NCBI GenBank assembly: GCA_047517345.1
Contig: JAKZTB010000375.1
Location: forward strand, 1-20,629
Source: GCA-2717185 sp047517345
Lineage (GTDB): Bacteria > Pseudomonadota > Alphaproteobacteria > UBA8366 > GCA-2717185
DNA: 20,629 nucleotides
Direction of reading: 5' to 3'
The position numbers and the translations under genes were made by a program. Numbering within the stretch: position 1 is the stretch's first letter; each line of letters starts with the position of its first letter. Shown here piece by piece: positions 1 to 7,379 of this stretch. The notes beneath the pieces are model-generated. The model searched no databases. It worked only from the letters and a program-made list of their open reading frames with translations, and had not been told where the DNA came from.

Positions 1-70
1 CGCTCGGATGCCCCATCACCGCCTCCAGGGCCGCGCGTTCCTCGATGCTCAGAAATCCACCGCGAATCAT
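1..70 (-). CDS. N-terminal fragment of an unidentified protein, possibly an IS630-type transposase
   Basis: On the minus strand an ATG at 70-68 opens a frame that runs without a stop to the left edge, giving 23 residues beginning MIRGGFLSIEERAALEAV. The codons look like those of a real GC-rich gene. The LSxEERAALEA pattern resembles the N-terminal segment just before the helix-turn-helix of IS630-family transposases, from memory only. The rest of the gene lies outside the window, so the identity is a guess. It lies downstream of pntB in the same orientation, separated by a 221-base AT-rich spacer, so it probably has its own promoter. A regulator with a similar helical start is an alternative. 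Confidence 0.4.
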   Translation of the reverse strand, partial: MIRGGFLSIEERAALEAVMGHPS

Positions 71-291
71 GACCGCGAGAAGAATCGATCCGCAGCCGGA
101 TTGCCAGAACTTTTTCGGGTCTGCGGGGAGTCGGGGTATACTTAGTATAATACATAAAAGTAAATAATTTTATTACAAGGCAGACAATTTTGCCTGGCGA
201 AGGACGCAGTACGCCGTTCGCCTCACATCTTGCAATGCAAAACGCGCGCCAAATTCGAATAAATTACCGAGATTACGGCGCCGATGCCGGC
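71..291. other. AT-rich intergenic spacer downstream of pntB
   Basis: No gene is visible in these 221 bases. The stretch from about 135 to 190 is far richer in A and T than the surroundings. It contains a near-perfect 13-base palindrome at 137-149 (TATAC, TTA, GTATA), whose minus-strand reading includes a TATACT box that could serve as a -10 element for the partial gene at the left edge. It also contains a short hairpin at 178-195. The base composition suggests either a promoter/terminator region or the end of an inserted element; the sequence does not decide between these. Confidence 0.5.
178..195 (-). terminator. weak hairpin, possible terminator of the pnt genes
   Basis: Read on the minus strand the sequence AGGCAAAATTGTCTGCCT folds into a six-pair stem (one G-U pair) with a six-base loop, and is followed by an AT-rich run with several T residues but no clean poly-T tract. 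It lies about 100 bases beyond the pntB stop codon. The position suits a terminator but the structure is weak. Confidence 0.22.
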
Positions 292-1689
292 TTACATCGT
301 GCCGAGCGCGTTTACGATATCCTCGCACATCGCCTTGGCGTCGTCGAACAGCATCATCGTATTATCCCGGTAGAACAACACGTTATCGACACCGGCATAA
401 CCCGGACTAAGGGACCGTTTGACGAACAGAACCGTACCCGAATTCTCGACATCCAAAATCGGCATGCCATAGATCGGGCTCGTCGGATCCGTCTTGGCGA
501 CCGGATTGGTGACATCGTTCGCGCCGATAACGAAAGCGACGTCCGACGATGCGAAATCGCGGTTGATCGATTCCAACTCGAAGACTTCGTCATAGGGTAC
601 ATTGGCTTCCGCCAGCAGCACGTTCATATGGCCCGGCATGCGGCCCGCGACCGGGTGGATTGCATAACTGACCTTGATGCCTTCCGCCTTGAGCAGTTCC
701 GCAATCTCGCGCAGCGCGTGTTGCGCCTGCGCCACGGCCATGCCGTAACCGGGAACGATGATAACGCTGCCGGCGTTCTTCATGATGAAGGCGGCATCTT
801 CGGCACTGCCCCGCCGGACAGTCTTATCGCCATCGGCCACGGTGCCCGCCGTAGCGTCTTCGCCACCGAAACCGCCGAGGATGACGTTGAAAAAGGACCG
901 GTTCATGCCTTTGCACATGATGTAGCTGAGAATTGCGCCCGAAGAACCGACCAGCGCGCCGGTGACGATCAGCGCCGGATTGGCCAAGGTAAATCCGATC
1001 CCGCAGGCGGCCCAGCCGGAATAGCTGTTCAGCATGGAAATCACGACCGGCATGTCGGCGCCACCGATCGGAATGATTATCAGCAACCCAATGAGACCCG
1101 ACAACAGCACGATGGCCCAGAACAGCATCGTGCTTTCCTCGCCGCAGAACCAAACGACGAGACCGACCAGAAGCAGGCCGAGGAAGGCGTTGAGGGCATG
1201 CTGCCCTGCGAAAACCACCGGTGCGCCGCTAACCAGCCCTTGAAGCTTGACGAAAGCGATGATCGAACCGGTAAAGGTGATCGCGCCGATCGCGGTGCCG
1301 ATACTCATTTCGACCAGGCTGGCGACGGCGATATCGCCAGGCACGCCGATGCCGTACGCCGCCGGCTCGTAAAAGGCGGCCGCCGCGACGAACACCGCGG
1401 CGAGGCCGACCAGGCTATGAAACGCCGCGACGAGCTGCGGCAGCGCGGTCATCTGGATCTTCAGCGCGACCACGGTGCCGATCGCGCCGCCGATCAGCAT
1501 GCCCACCAGAATTGTCGTAAAACTGAGAACGTTCGGCGCGGCAAGCGTCGTCACGATCGCGACGATCATCCCGACAATGCCATAGATATTGCCCATGCGC
1601 GCCGTCAGGGGCGACGACAGGCCGCGCAGCGCCATGATGAAGCAGACGCTGGCGAAGAGGTACGCGAATGCGGACAGGTTCTCGCTCAT
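292..1689 (-). CDS. pntB: NAD(P) transhydrogenase subunit beta
   Basis: This is the membrane-plus-NADP(H)-binding subunit of proton-translocating transhydrogenase, which moves hydride between NAD(H) and NADP(H) in step with proton flow across the inner membrane. The 465-residue length is normal. Residues 1-270 are a series of hydrophobic helices. His91 in the FHSLVGLAAV motif matches the essential membrane histidine (beta-His91) of the E. coli enzyme. The C-terminal NADP domain carries the fingerprint GYGMAVAQAQ from residue 314, followed by HPVAGRMPGHMNVLL, GANDVTNP and KRSLSPGYAGVDN, all hallmarks of PntB domain III. The ATG at 1689 lies 18 bases after the pntAB stop, so it is almost certainly co-transcribed with pntAA and pntAB. 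Identification is secure. Confidence 0.97.
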   Translation of the reverse strand: MSENLSAFAYLFASVCFIMALRGLSSPLTARMGNIYGIVGMIVAIVTTLAAPNVLSFTTILVGMLIGGAIGTVVALKIQMTALPQLVAAFHSLVGLAAVFVAAAAFYEPAAYGIGVPGDIAVASLVEMSIGTAIGAITFTGSIIAFVKLQGLVSGAPVVFAGQHALNAFLGLLLVGLVVWFCGEESTMLFWAIVLLSGLIGLLIIIPIGGADMPVVISMLNSYSGWAACGIGFTLANPALIVTGALVGSSGAILSYIMCKGMNRSFFNVILGGFGGEDATAGTVADGDKTVRRGSAEDAAFIMKNAGSVIIVPGYGMAVAQAQHALREIAELLKAEGIKVSYAIHPVAGRMPGHMNVLLAEANVPYDEVFELESINRDFASSDVAFVIGANDVTNPVAKTDPTSPIYGMPILDVENSGTVLFVKRSLSPGYAGVDNVLFYRDNTMMLFDDAKAMCEDIVNALGTM

Positions 1690-1707
1690 AATGCCGCTAT
1701 GCCCCGT

Positions 1708-2115
1708 CTATTTCTTTTTCTTGAACATCGACAGCATGCGCTGCGAGACGATGAATCCGCCGAAGATATTCACCGAAGCCAAGACAACGGCGATGAACCC
1801 GAAGACTTTCGAAAAGCTCATATCCACCGGACCGGCCGCGATCAGCGCGCCGACGATAATCACCGACGAAATCGCGTTGGTAACGCTCATCAACGGCGAA
1901 TGCAGCGCCGGCGTGACACTCCAGACGACGTAGTAACCGACGAACACGGCGAGCACGAAGATCGAGAAGTAGAAGACGAAAAGGTCGGTACCGCCGGAAC
2001 CGGCCTGCAAATTCAATTGATTGACCTGGGCCAGAAGGGATTCCGCGTCGGCCGCAAGCGATTTTGCGCCTTTTGCCAATCCGGTCGCCTGTTCGACGAT
2101 CTTCTCCGTTTCCAT
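1708..2115 (-). CDS. pntAB: NAD(P) transhydrogenase subunit alpha part 2 (membrane part)
   Basis: This encodes the small membrane segment that in many alphaproteobacteria is separate from the NAD-binding alpha part 1. It is 135 residues long, close to the R. rubrum-type PntAB. Residues 1-43 form a polar, helical N-terminal extension. Hydrophobic helices follow from about residue 44, including the conserved segment VVWSVTPALHSPLMSVTNAISS, and the chain ends in a basic FKKKK tail. The gene starts 2 bases after the pntAA stop codon and ends 18 bases before pntB, so the three subunits should be translated from one message. It packs with PntB to form the proton channel. I see no damage. Confidence 0.96.
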   Translation of the reverse strand: METEKIVEQATGLAKGAKSLAADAESLLAQVNQLNLQAGSGGTDLFVFYFSIFVLAVFVGYYVVWSVTPALHSPLMSVTNAISSVIIVGALIAAGPVDMSFSKVFGFIAVVLASVNIFGGFIVSQRMLSMFKKKK

Positions 2116-2117
2116 GC

Positions 2118-3314
2118 CTAGGTCTCCGCTTCCATGGCGGGCTCCGGTATCGGTTTCGGCTGGACAGCAGCAGCGGGAACGGCATCGTTCACCACCGCAC
2201 CGTCGCGGGTCACCAGCGTGCCGGCCACTATCTCGTCCTCGGTATCGATATTGAGCGTCCGCCCATCTTCGCCAATCATCGGCGTCAGGAAATTCAAAAT
2301 GTTTCGGGCGAACAACCGGCTCGCGTCATCGGCCAGGCGCCCGGGCACATTGGCGTGACCGACAATTTTGACGCCATGCTTGGCCACCACCTTGCCCAGT
2401 TTGGAAAGCGGACAGTTGCCGCCCGCCTCTACCGCCAAGTCGACGATGACCGAACCCGGTTTCATCGTCTTGACCATTTCCTCGGTAACCAGAACCGGCG
2501 CCGGGCGGCCGGGGATCAGCGCGGTACAGATCACGATATCCTGCTTGGTGATCGTCTCTGCGATCAATGCGGCCTGTTTTTCCTTATAGGCGTCGCTCAT
2601 TTCCTTCGCGTAGCCGCCGTCGGTCTGGGCTTGCGCGAACTCCTCGTCCTCCACCGCGACGAATTTGCCGCCGAGCGACTCTACCTGTTCCTTCGTTGCG
2701 GGACGAACGTCGGTCGCCGAAACAACGGCGCCCAAACGTTTCGCCGTCGCAATCGCCTGAAGGCCCGCCACGCCGACGCCCATGACCAGCACCCGCGCCG
2801 GCGGCACCGTCCCCGCTGCGGTCATCATCATCGGAAAGGCGCGCCCGAACTCCGCCGCGGCGTCCAGCACGGCCTTGTAACCGGCCAGGTTGGATTGCGA
2901 CGACAATATGTCCATCGTCTGCGCGCGGGTAATGCGCGGCATCAACTCCATGGCAAAACCGCTCACACCGGCCGCCGCGAGCGCCGCAACGAATTCGGGT
3001 TCCGCCAACGCAGACATTTGGCAGACCAGAGCCTGGCCTGGAGAAAAATTCGTAAGCTCGTCGGACTTTTCGCCCTCGATCATCGGTCGCTGGACCTTCA
3101 GGACGACATCCGCACCGCTCAGGGCAGTTTTCGCGTCGGAGGCGATGGTCGCGCCGGCGTCGCGGAAATTCGCATCGGACATCGAAGCACTGGCGCCAGC
3201 ACCCTTCTCGACCACGACGTCGACGCCCAGGGCAACGAACTTCCTGACCGTTTCCGGCGACCCCGCCACGCGCGTTTCGTTTGGCCGCCGTTCCTTGAGA
3301 ATAGCGATTTTCAT
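2118..3314 (-). CDS. pntAA: NAD(P) transhydrogenase subunit alpha part 1 (NAD-binding)
   Basis: This is the soluble NAD(H)-binding domain I of proton-translocating transhydrogenase, 398 residues. The N-terminus MKIAILKERRPNETRVAGSP is typical of the AlaDH/PNT family. The Rossmann fingerprint GVGVAG lies at about 179-184 and is followed by QAIATAKRLGAVVSATDVR, very like the R. rubrum protein. Further family blocks are PRITRAQTMDILSSQSNLAGY, TALIPGRPAPVL, DLAVEAGGNCPLS and the end of the domain at VTRDGAVVND. A TTG nine bases upstream (3323) is also in frame, but the ATG at 3314 gives the family-standard start and has a GGCGGGA ribosome binding site. It is first in the pntAA-pntAB-pntB set and has a promoter-like sequence just upstream. 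Confidence 0.96.
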   Translation of the reverse strand: MKIAILKERRPNETRVAGSPETVRKFVALGVDVVVEKGAGASASMSDANFRDAGATIASDAKTALSGADVVLKVQRPMIEGEKSDELTNFSPGQALVCQMSALAEPEFVAALAAAGVSGFAMELMPRITRAQTMDILSSQSNLAGYKAVLDAAAEFGRAFPMMMTAAGTVPPARVLVMGVGVAGLQAIATAKRLGAVVSATDVRPATKEQVESLGGKFVAVEDEEFAQAQTDGGYAKEMSDAYKEKQAALIAETITKQDIVICTALIPGRPAPVLVTEEMVKTMKPGSVIVDLAVEAGGNCPLSKLGKVVAKHGVKIVGHANVPGRLADDASRLFARNILNFLTPMIGEDGRTLNIDTEDEIVAGTLVTRDGAVVNDAVPAAAVQPKPIPEPAMEAET

Positions 3315-3351
3315 CGTTGGCAATCCCGCCTACGCCCCCATCAAAGGCGCC

Positions 3352-3379
3352 AAAATACAGAATGCGGCGCGGTTGCCAA
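3352..3379 (-). promoter_or_regulatory. candidate sigma-70 promoter of the pnt genes
   Basis: On the minus strand TTGGCA (3379-3374) and TATTTT (3357-3352) are 16 bases apart, resembling -35 and -10 boxes. They lie in the 120-base gap between the MFS gene and the pntAA ATG, leaving a leader of roughly 30 bases. This is the only gap of any size in this stretch of the minus-strand cluster, which supports a separate start for pnt transcription. It is a match by eye only. Confidence 0.35.
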
Positions 3380-3434
3380 GAGGCTGGCACGCGAAAACAC
3401 GGCTTTGTGTCTATCAGTTACGGCGTAGCCCGAA

Positions 3435-4667
3435 TTACTCCGCGGCTGCAGGCAGTTGGCGCCGCCCGATCAAGACCTCATTCCCCGGTGCGGGCTGCCC
3501 CGGCACGTTTAACGCCATTACGAGCGACAAAAACGCCATCGCAGTCCCCGCGAGGAACACGGCAGCCGGCGAAACGAGCCATAAAGCCCCGAAAACGGCG
3601 GGGATCACGATGGCGGCGATATGGCTGATGGTGAAACTGACTCCCGCCGTGGAGGCGATGTCCGCCGGATCGGCGATCTTCTGGAAATAGGTCTTGATGG
3701 CGATCGCCAGGGCGAAGAAGACATGATCCGCGATATACAGCCCGGCGGCAATTGTCGAATTTTCGACGAAAGCGTATGCCGTAAAAATGCAGATCAAGCC
3801 GCCATATTCGAAAATCAGCGCTTTGCGTTCGCCCCAACGTCCGATCATCCGTCCGATTCGCGGCGCGAGCCAGACGCTGATCGCCGCGTTGATCAGAAAG
3901 AGCAGCGAGATGTCTTCGACGTCGTAGCCGAACTTCTCCACCATGAGAAACCCGGCGAACACGACGAAGATTTGACGGCGCGCACCCGACATGAAGGTCA
4001 GTGCGTAATAGAGCCAGTAGCGGCTGCGCAACACCATGTGCTTGTGCTGGGCGACCTTCTGCGGGAACTGCGGGAATACCAGCCAGCCGATCAACGCGAT
4101 AGCCACCGTTGCCCCGCCGCCAATCAGATAAACCCAGTGATAATCCATCCCAGGCAGACCGGGTCCCGCGCCCAGCCACTCGAACAGGATCCAAATCGAT
4201 CCGAATGCGACGATCGCCATAAACGAGCGTACGGCAATCAACCGGCCGAGCGTTTCCGGCGTCCGCTCCTTTTCGATCCATTGCAGCGCCAACGACGCCT
4301 GCACCGTTTCGTAATAGTGGAACCCGATGGACATCAGAACGGTCGTGCAATACAGGCCGAGCGCGGTCGGAAAGAAGCCGGTCAAAGCGGTGCCGATCCC
4401 CAGCACGAGCAGCGAAATCAGGGCGAGCGGCTGCTCGCGCACCAAAAGCAACAGGAACACGACGGTGAAGGCGAGGAACCCCGGAATTTCGCGCAGGCTT
4501 TGCAGGATGCCCATTTCCAGGCCGGTAAAGCCCGCACGCTCGACCGCGAAATTGTTCAGCAACGCATGCCACACGGCAAAACCGAGCGCCGACGACGCGG
4601 CCATGACGAATAGCAGCAACTCCGGCCGCCGCTGGAAACGCAGCACTGACATTCTACGTTCTTTCAT
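3435..4667 (-). CDS. MFS transporter
   Basis: A 410-residue integral membrane protein with about 12 predicted hydrophobic helices, the normal size and shape for a major facilitator superfamily carrier. The segment GRMIGRWGERKAL after a helix resembles the MFS motif A loop (GxxxDRxGRR) of the second half, and the long basic stretch around QKVAQHKHMVLRSRYW fits the central cytoplasmic loop. The substrate cannot be told. It starts 3 bases after the stop of the VOC gene and is the last gene of a packed hydrolase-hydrolase-VOC-MFS set, so it may import that pathway's substrate or export a toxic compound. A second in-frame ATG 15 bases downstream (4652) is an alternative start. Confidence 0.88.
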   Translation of the reverse strand: MKERRMSVLRFQRRPELLLFVMAASSALGFAVWHALLNNFAVERAGFTGLEMGILQSLREIPGFLAFTVVFLLLLVREQPLALISLLVLGIGTALTGFFPTALGLYCTTVLMSIGFHYYETVQASLALQWIEKERTPETLGRLIAVRSFMAIVAFGSIWILFEWLGAGPGLPGMDYHWVYLIGGGATVAIALIGWLVFPQFPQKVAQHKHMVLRSRYWLYYALTFMSGARRQIFVVFAGFLMVEKFGYDVEDISLLFLINAAISVWLAPRIGRMIGRWGERKALIFEYGGLICIFTAYAFVENSTIAAGLYIADHVFFALAIAIKTYFQKIADPADIASTAGVSFTISHIAAIVIPAVFGALWLVSPAAVFLAGTAMAFLSLVMALNVPGQPAPGNEVLIGRRQLPAAAE

Positions 4668-4670
4668 GGC

Positions 4671-5063
4671 TTACGAGTAAGGCGGGCCTTTGAGTTCGAC
4701 CGTATTGCCGTCCGGATCTTCGATATAGAGCGAAGGACCGTCGCCTTCCGCACCGTAGCGCGATTTTACTTCATCCACGGCGACCCCGTGGCCGGACAGG
4801 TGAGTCCGGATGGTGGCTTCGTCGAATGTCTCGAGACGAAGCGCAAAATGATCCATGTTGCCGCCGTCCGTCGGCGGTGGGTTTTCGCTAGCGTCGAACA
4901 AATCGATCATGCAGGTGCCGGCGCGCATTTGAACCAAGCCGATACGTTCCACCCGGCGTTCCACATGGCAGCCGAGCACATCGCAATAAAACTTCAGTGC
5001 ACGGTCGAGATCGGCCGTTCGCACGACGACATGGTCGATATTACGGATCGCGATGGCACCCAT
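4671..5063 (-). CDS. VOC family protein (glyoxalase/dioxygenase fold)
   Basis: A 130-residue single vicinal-oxygen-chelate domain. It begins with the family pattern IRNIDHVVVRTADLDRALKFY and ends with YIEDPDGNTVELKG. The likely metal ligands are all present: His11 (IDHVVV), His72 (MDHFAL) and Glu123 (TVELKG). Members include glyoxalase I, ring-cleaving dioxygenases and bleomycin/fosfomycin resistance proteins. The sequence does not show which reaction this one carries out, and one domain of this length normally works as a dimer. The start codon has a GGGAG ribosome binding site. It sits 11 bases after the alpha/beta hydrolase stop and 3 bases before the MFS start, so it belongs to the same transcript. 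Confidence 0.9.
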   Translation of the reverse strand: MGAIAIRNIDHVVVRTADLDRALKFYCDVLGCHVERRVERIGLVQMRAGTCMIDLFDASENPPPTDGGNMDHFALRLETFDEATIRTHLSGHGVAVDEVKSRYGAEGDGPSLYIEDPDGNTVELKGPPYS

Positions 5064-5074
5064 GCGGACGCTCC

Positions 5075-5854
5075 CTATTGGATATGACGCTCGAGGAATT
5101 CGCCGACTGTGCGGTTAAACGCCTCCGGTGTCTCAAAATATGGGGAGTGTCCGGCTTCAGACAACTCCACGAGTTCCGCGCCCGGCATCAGGGCTGCGAC
5201 ATCGCGAATCGCCGCCGGCGGAAACACGACGTCGTTCTCGCTGGTGATAAGCAGGGTCGGCACGGATAGCCCGGCAAGCGCCTCTTCCGGGACCGGATTG
5301 TCGCGGCCCGCCATCCTTTCCCGCACCGCCGGCGTCAGTTGGGCGTTGAGCGAACTGATCTGCGCGTAAAGAAACGCCAGCGACGGGTTGCGCTCGATGA
5401 AACCGGTATGCAACGCGACGTTGCCGAACCCTTCAGACGCGAAACGGGCCCGCGCAACCTTGATGTTCTCGGTCACCAGCGGCGTATAGACGCCGCCCGA
5501 CGTATTGCTGAGCACCAGGCAGGAGACCCGGTCGGGCCGCTCGAGGGCGGCGCGCAGCCCCGTCCAACCGCCCATCGACTGGCACACGATCGCGGTCCGT
5601 TCGATGCCTTCGGCGTCGAGGATCGCCATCAGGTCGTCGCCGAACTTGGTGCGGTCGAAATTCTCGGGTTTACAGAGGCTGCGGCCATACATCCGGTGAT
5701 CGAAAACGATCATGCGGTACCGCGCGGAGAACACCGGCACCTGCTGCCACCAGCTCGCCGCGTTGCCGCCCGCACCATGCGCAAACGCGACGGCCGGCCC
5801 GTCGCCGAACGCCTCGTAATAGATCGAGGCGCCGTCAGCTTCCGCGAATGCCAT
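5075..5854 (-). CDS. alpha/beta fold hydrolase
   Basis: A 259-residue alpha/beta hydrolase of normal size for the lactonase/esterase group, with no signal peptide, so cytoplasmic. The oxyanion-hole segment is AHGAGGNAASW (residues 25-35). The nucleophile elbow is VCQSMGG with Ser93, in which the usual first Gly of GxSxG is Cys. The acid is Asp208 (ENDVVFP) and the base His236 (EAGHSPYF). The overall pattern is like 3-oxoadipate enol-lactonase or MhpC-type hydrolases, but the substrate is not determined. The ATG lies 3 bases after the serine hydrolase stop, indicating translational coupling. Together with the VOC and MFS genes downstream it suggests a small degradation or detoxification pathway. 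Confidence 0.9.
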   Translation of the reverse strand: MAFAEADGASIYYEAFGDGPAVAFAHGAGGNAASWWQQVPVFSARYRMIVFDHRMYGRSLCKPENFDRTKFGDDLMAILDAEGIERTAIVCQSMGGWTGLRAALERPDRVSCLVLSNTSGGVYTPLVTENIKVARARFASEGFGNVALHTGFIERNPSLAFLYAQISSLNAQLTPAVRERMAGRDNPVPEEALAGLSVPTLLITSENDVVFPPAAIRDVAALMPGAELVELSEAGHSPYFETPEAFNRTVGEFLERHIQ

Positions 5855-5857
5855 GCG

Positions 5858-6961
5858 CTAGTTCAAGCTCGCCATGACATGGCCGACCAGATCGTTCGCC
5901 TTCGCGTCGTGCACCCAACGCGCGACCATGACGAGATTGTGTTCCGGTTCGATCCAGACGATGTTCTGACCGGCGCCGAGGGCGAAGAAACTGCTCTCCG
6001 GGGCTTGGCTATAGTGGGACCCTTTGGTATTCAACCACCAGAGATAACCGTAGGTCGGCTTGATCTCGCAGGGCGTCCGCAGCGCATCGATCCAGGATTC
6101 CGGCAGGATCTGCTGACCCTCCCACGCGCCCCGCTGCAGGATGAGCTGCCCGACCCGCGCGTGATCGTGGCTGTTGATCCACAGCCCGCCGCCCCAATGC
6201 GCGCCGCCGGGGACCGACGCCATCGCCTCACCGTCGATCTCGAAAAACGAATTGCGGTAGTGTTGCCACGTCCATGTGTCGGACGCCCCGATCGGGTCCA
6301 TGATCCGCGTCTTCAGGACTTCGGGCAGCGGCCGCCGGAAGACCTGCATGAGGCACAGGCTGAGCCGGTTCACGCGGACATCGTTGTATTCCCAAAAGGT
6401 CCCGGGTTTCTGCAGCTCGCGCTTGGTGCCCTTCTTCGAGTTGTCGACCGCAACGCCCAGACGACGGTTGTGGTCAACGACATCGGGCTTATCCCAAAGC
6501 GAGCCCTCCCATTCGCTGGTTTGCTGCAGCAGGTGACGCCACGTGATGGACTCGTTCTGCGGCGTATCGAAAGCCGCATCGAGCGCATAGTCGCGCACCG
6601 GATCGTCGACATCGCCGATCAATCCATCGGCTATGGCAATGCCGGCCAGGACCGACAGATAGCTCTTGGTTGCGCTGAAGGTCATGTCGACGCGGCTGGT
6701 ATCGCCCCAGGAAGCAGCGATGGCGCCGTCCTTCAGGATCACCCCGTTCGGTCCGCCGCGATCCTTGGTCGGGCCCAAGACTTCGTTCCAGGGCGGTTTC
6801 TCGGCCGCCTTCTGAACCGAGACCAATCCGCCGCTGAGATCGCGCGGCCAGGGCGTCTCCGCCGACTCGGCGAAGGAAACCGCCTCCGCCAATTTCGCCG
6901 GATCGAACCCCAACGCCGCGGGGTCGGCATGCTGCAAACCGCCGGGTTGCACGTCATCCAT
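5858..6961 (-). CDS. serine hydrolase of the class C beta-lactamase/esterase family
   Basis: A 367-residue protein of the beta-lactamase-related family (Pfam Beta-lactamase; class C, DD-peptidase and EstB-like esterases). The SxxK motif is Ser96-Ala-Thr-Lys99 (FSATKSYLS) and the second motif, usually YxN, is Tyr192-Asn-Asp (EYNDVRVN). The C-terminal block HYSQAPESSFFALGAGQNIVWIEP sits where the KTG/HxG strand is expected. There is no signal peptide, so it is probably a cytoplasmic esterase or amidase, not a secreted beta-lactamase. The start has a perfect AAGGAG ribosome binding site. It begins 30 bases after the glnK stop and heads the packed four-gene set ending with the MFS transporter. 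Confidence 0.88.
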   Translation of the reverse strand: MDDVQPGGLQHADPAALGFDPAKLAEAVSFAESAETPWPRDLSGGLVSVQKAAEKPPWNEVLGPTKDRGGPNGVILKDGAIAASWGDTSRVDMTFSATKSYLSVLAGIAIADGLIGDVDDPVRDYALDAAFDTPQNESITWRHLLQQTSEWEGSLWDKPDVVDHNRRLGVAVDNSKKGTKRELQKPGTFWEYNDVRVNRLSLCLMQVFRRPLPEVLKTRIMDPIGASDTWTWQHYRNSFFEIDGEAMASVPGGAHWGGGLWINSHDHARVGQLILQRGAWEGQQILPESWIDALRTPCEIKPTYGYLWWLNTKGSHYSQAPESSFFALGAGQNIVWIEPEHNLVMVARWVHDAKANDLVGHVMASLN

Positions 6962-6991
6962 AACCGCACTCCTTGTCGAAATTCAGTGCCC

Positions 6992-7330
6992 TCAGAGCCC
7001 TTCGTCGCCGGTCTCTCCGGTTCGAATGCGTACGGCGCTGGACACGTCATACACAAAAATCTTGCCGTCGCCGATCTTTCCGGTCTTGGCGGCTTCCTGT
7101 ATCGCTTCGATCGTCTGATCGACGAGCGAATCGGCGATAACGACTTCGATACGTACCTTGGGCAGGAAGTTCACCGTATATTCCGCGCCGCGGTATATCT
7201 CCGTATGGCCCTTCTGGCGGCCGTATCCTTTGACCTCGGTCACCGTCATCCCTTCGACGCCGAGCCCGGTCAGCGCTTCCCGCACCTGGTCCAGCTTATG
7301 CGGTTTGACAACAGCCATTATCATCTTCAT
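6992..7330 (-). CDS. glnK: P-II family nitrogen regulatory protein
   Basis: A 112-residue P-II signalling protein, exactly the family length. P-II trimers sense 2-oxoglutarate and ATP/ADP and bind the ammonium transporter to close it. The T-loop is intact (GYGRQKGHTEIYRGAEY) with Tyr51, the uridylylation site. The C-terminal signature TGKIGDGKIFVYDV is also intact. It follows amt by 49 bases on the same strand, so I call it the GlnK type; GlnB cannot be excluded by sequence alone. The usual bacterial order is glnK then amtB, and here it is reversed. The ribosome binding site is AAGGAGA. The hydrolase gene 30 bases downstream may share its transcript. Confidence 0.95.
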   Translation of the reverse strand: MKMIMAVVKPHKLDQVREALTGLGVEGMTVTEVKGYGRQKGHTEIYRGAEYTVNFLPKVRIEVVIADSLVDQTIEAIQEAAKTGKIGDGKIFVYDVSSAVRIRTGETGDEGL

Positions 7331-7379
7331 GGCTTTTTCTCTCCTTCATCGATCCTATTTAATCCCACTTCGAACGCGC

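Noticed and set aside
190..2121. 643-codon plus-strand open frame opposite pntB and pntAB
   Set aside because: It is the mirror of two certain genes in GC-rich DNA. Its translation is low-complexity, rich in Arg, Asp and His, with no family pattern and no ribosome binding site.
5858..6961. Secreted beta-lactamase conferring antibiotic resistance
   Set aside because: There is no signal peptide and the second motif is YND, not the class C YxN, so an intracellular esterase or amidase is more likely.
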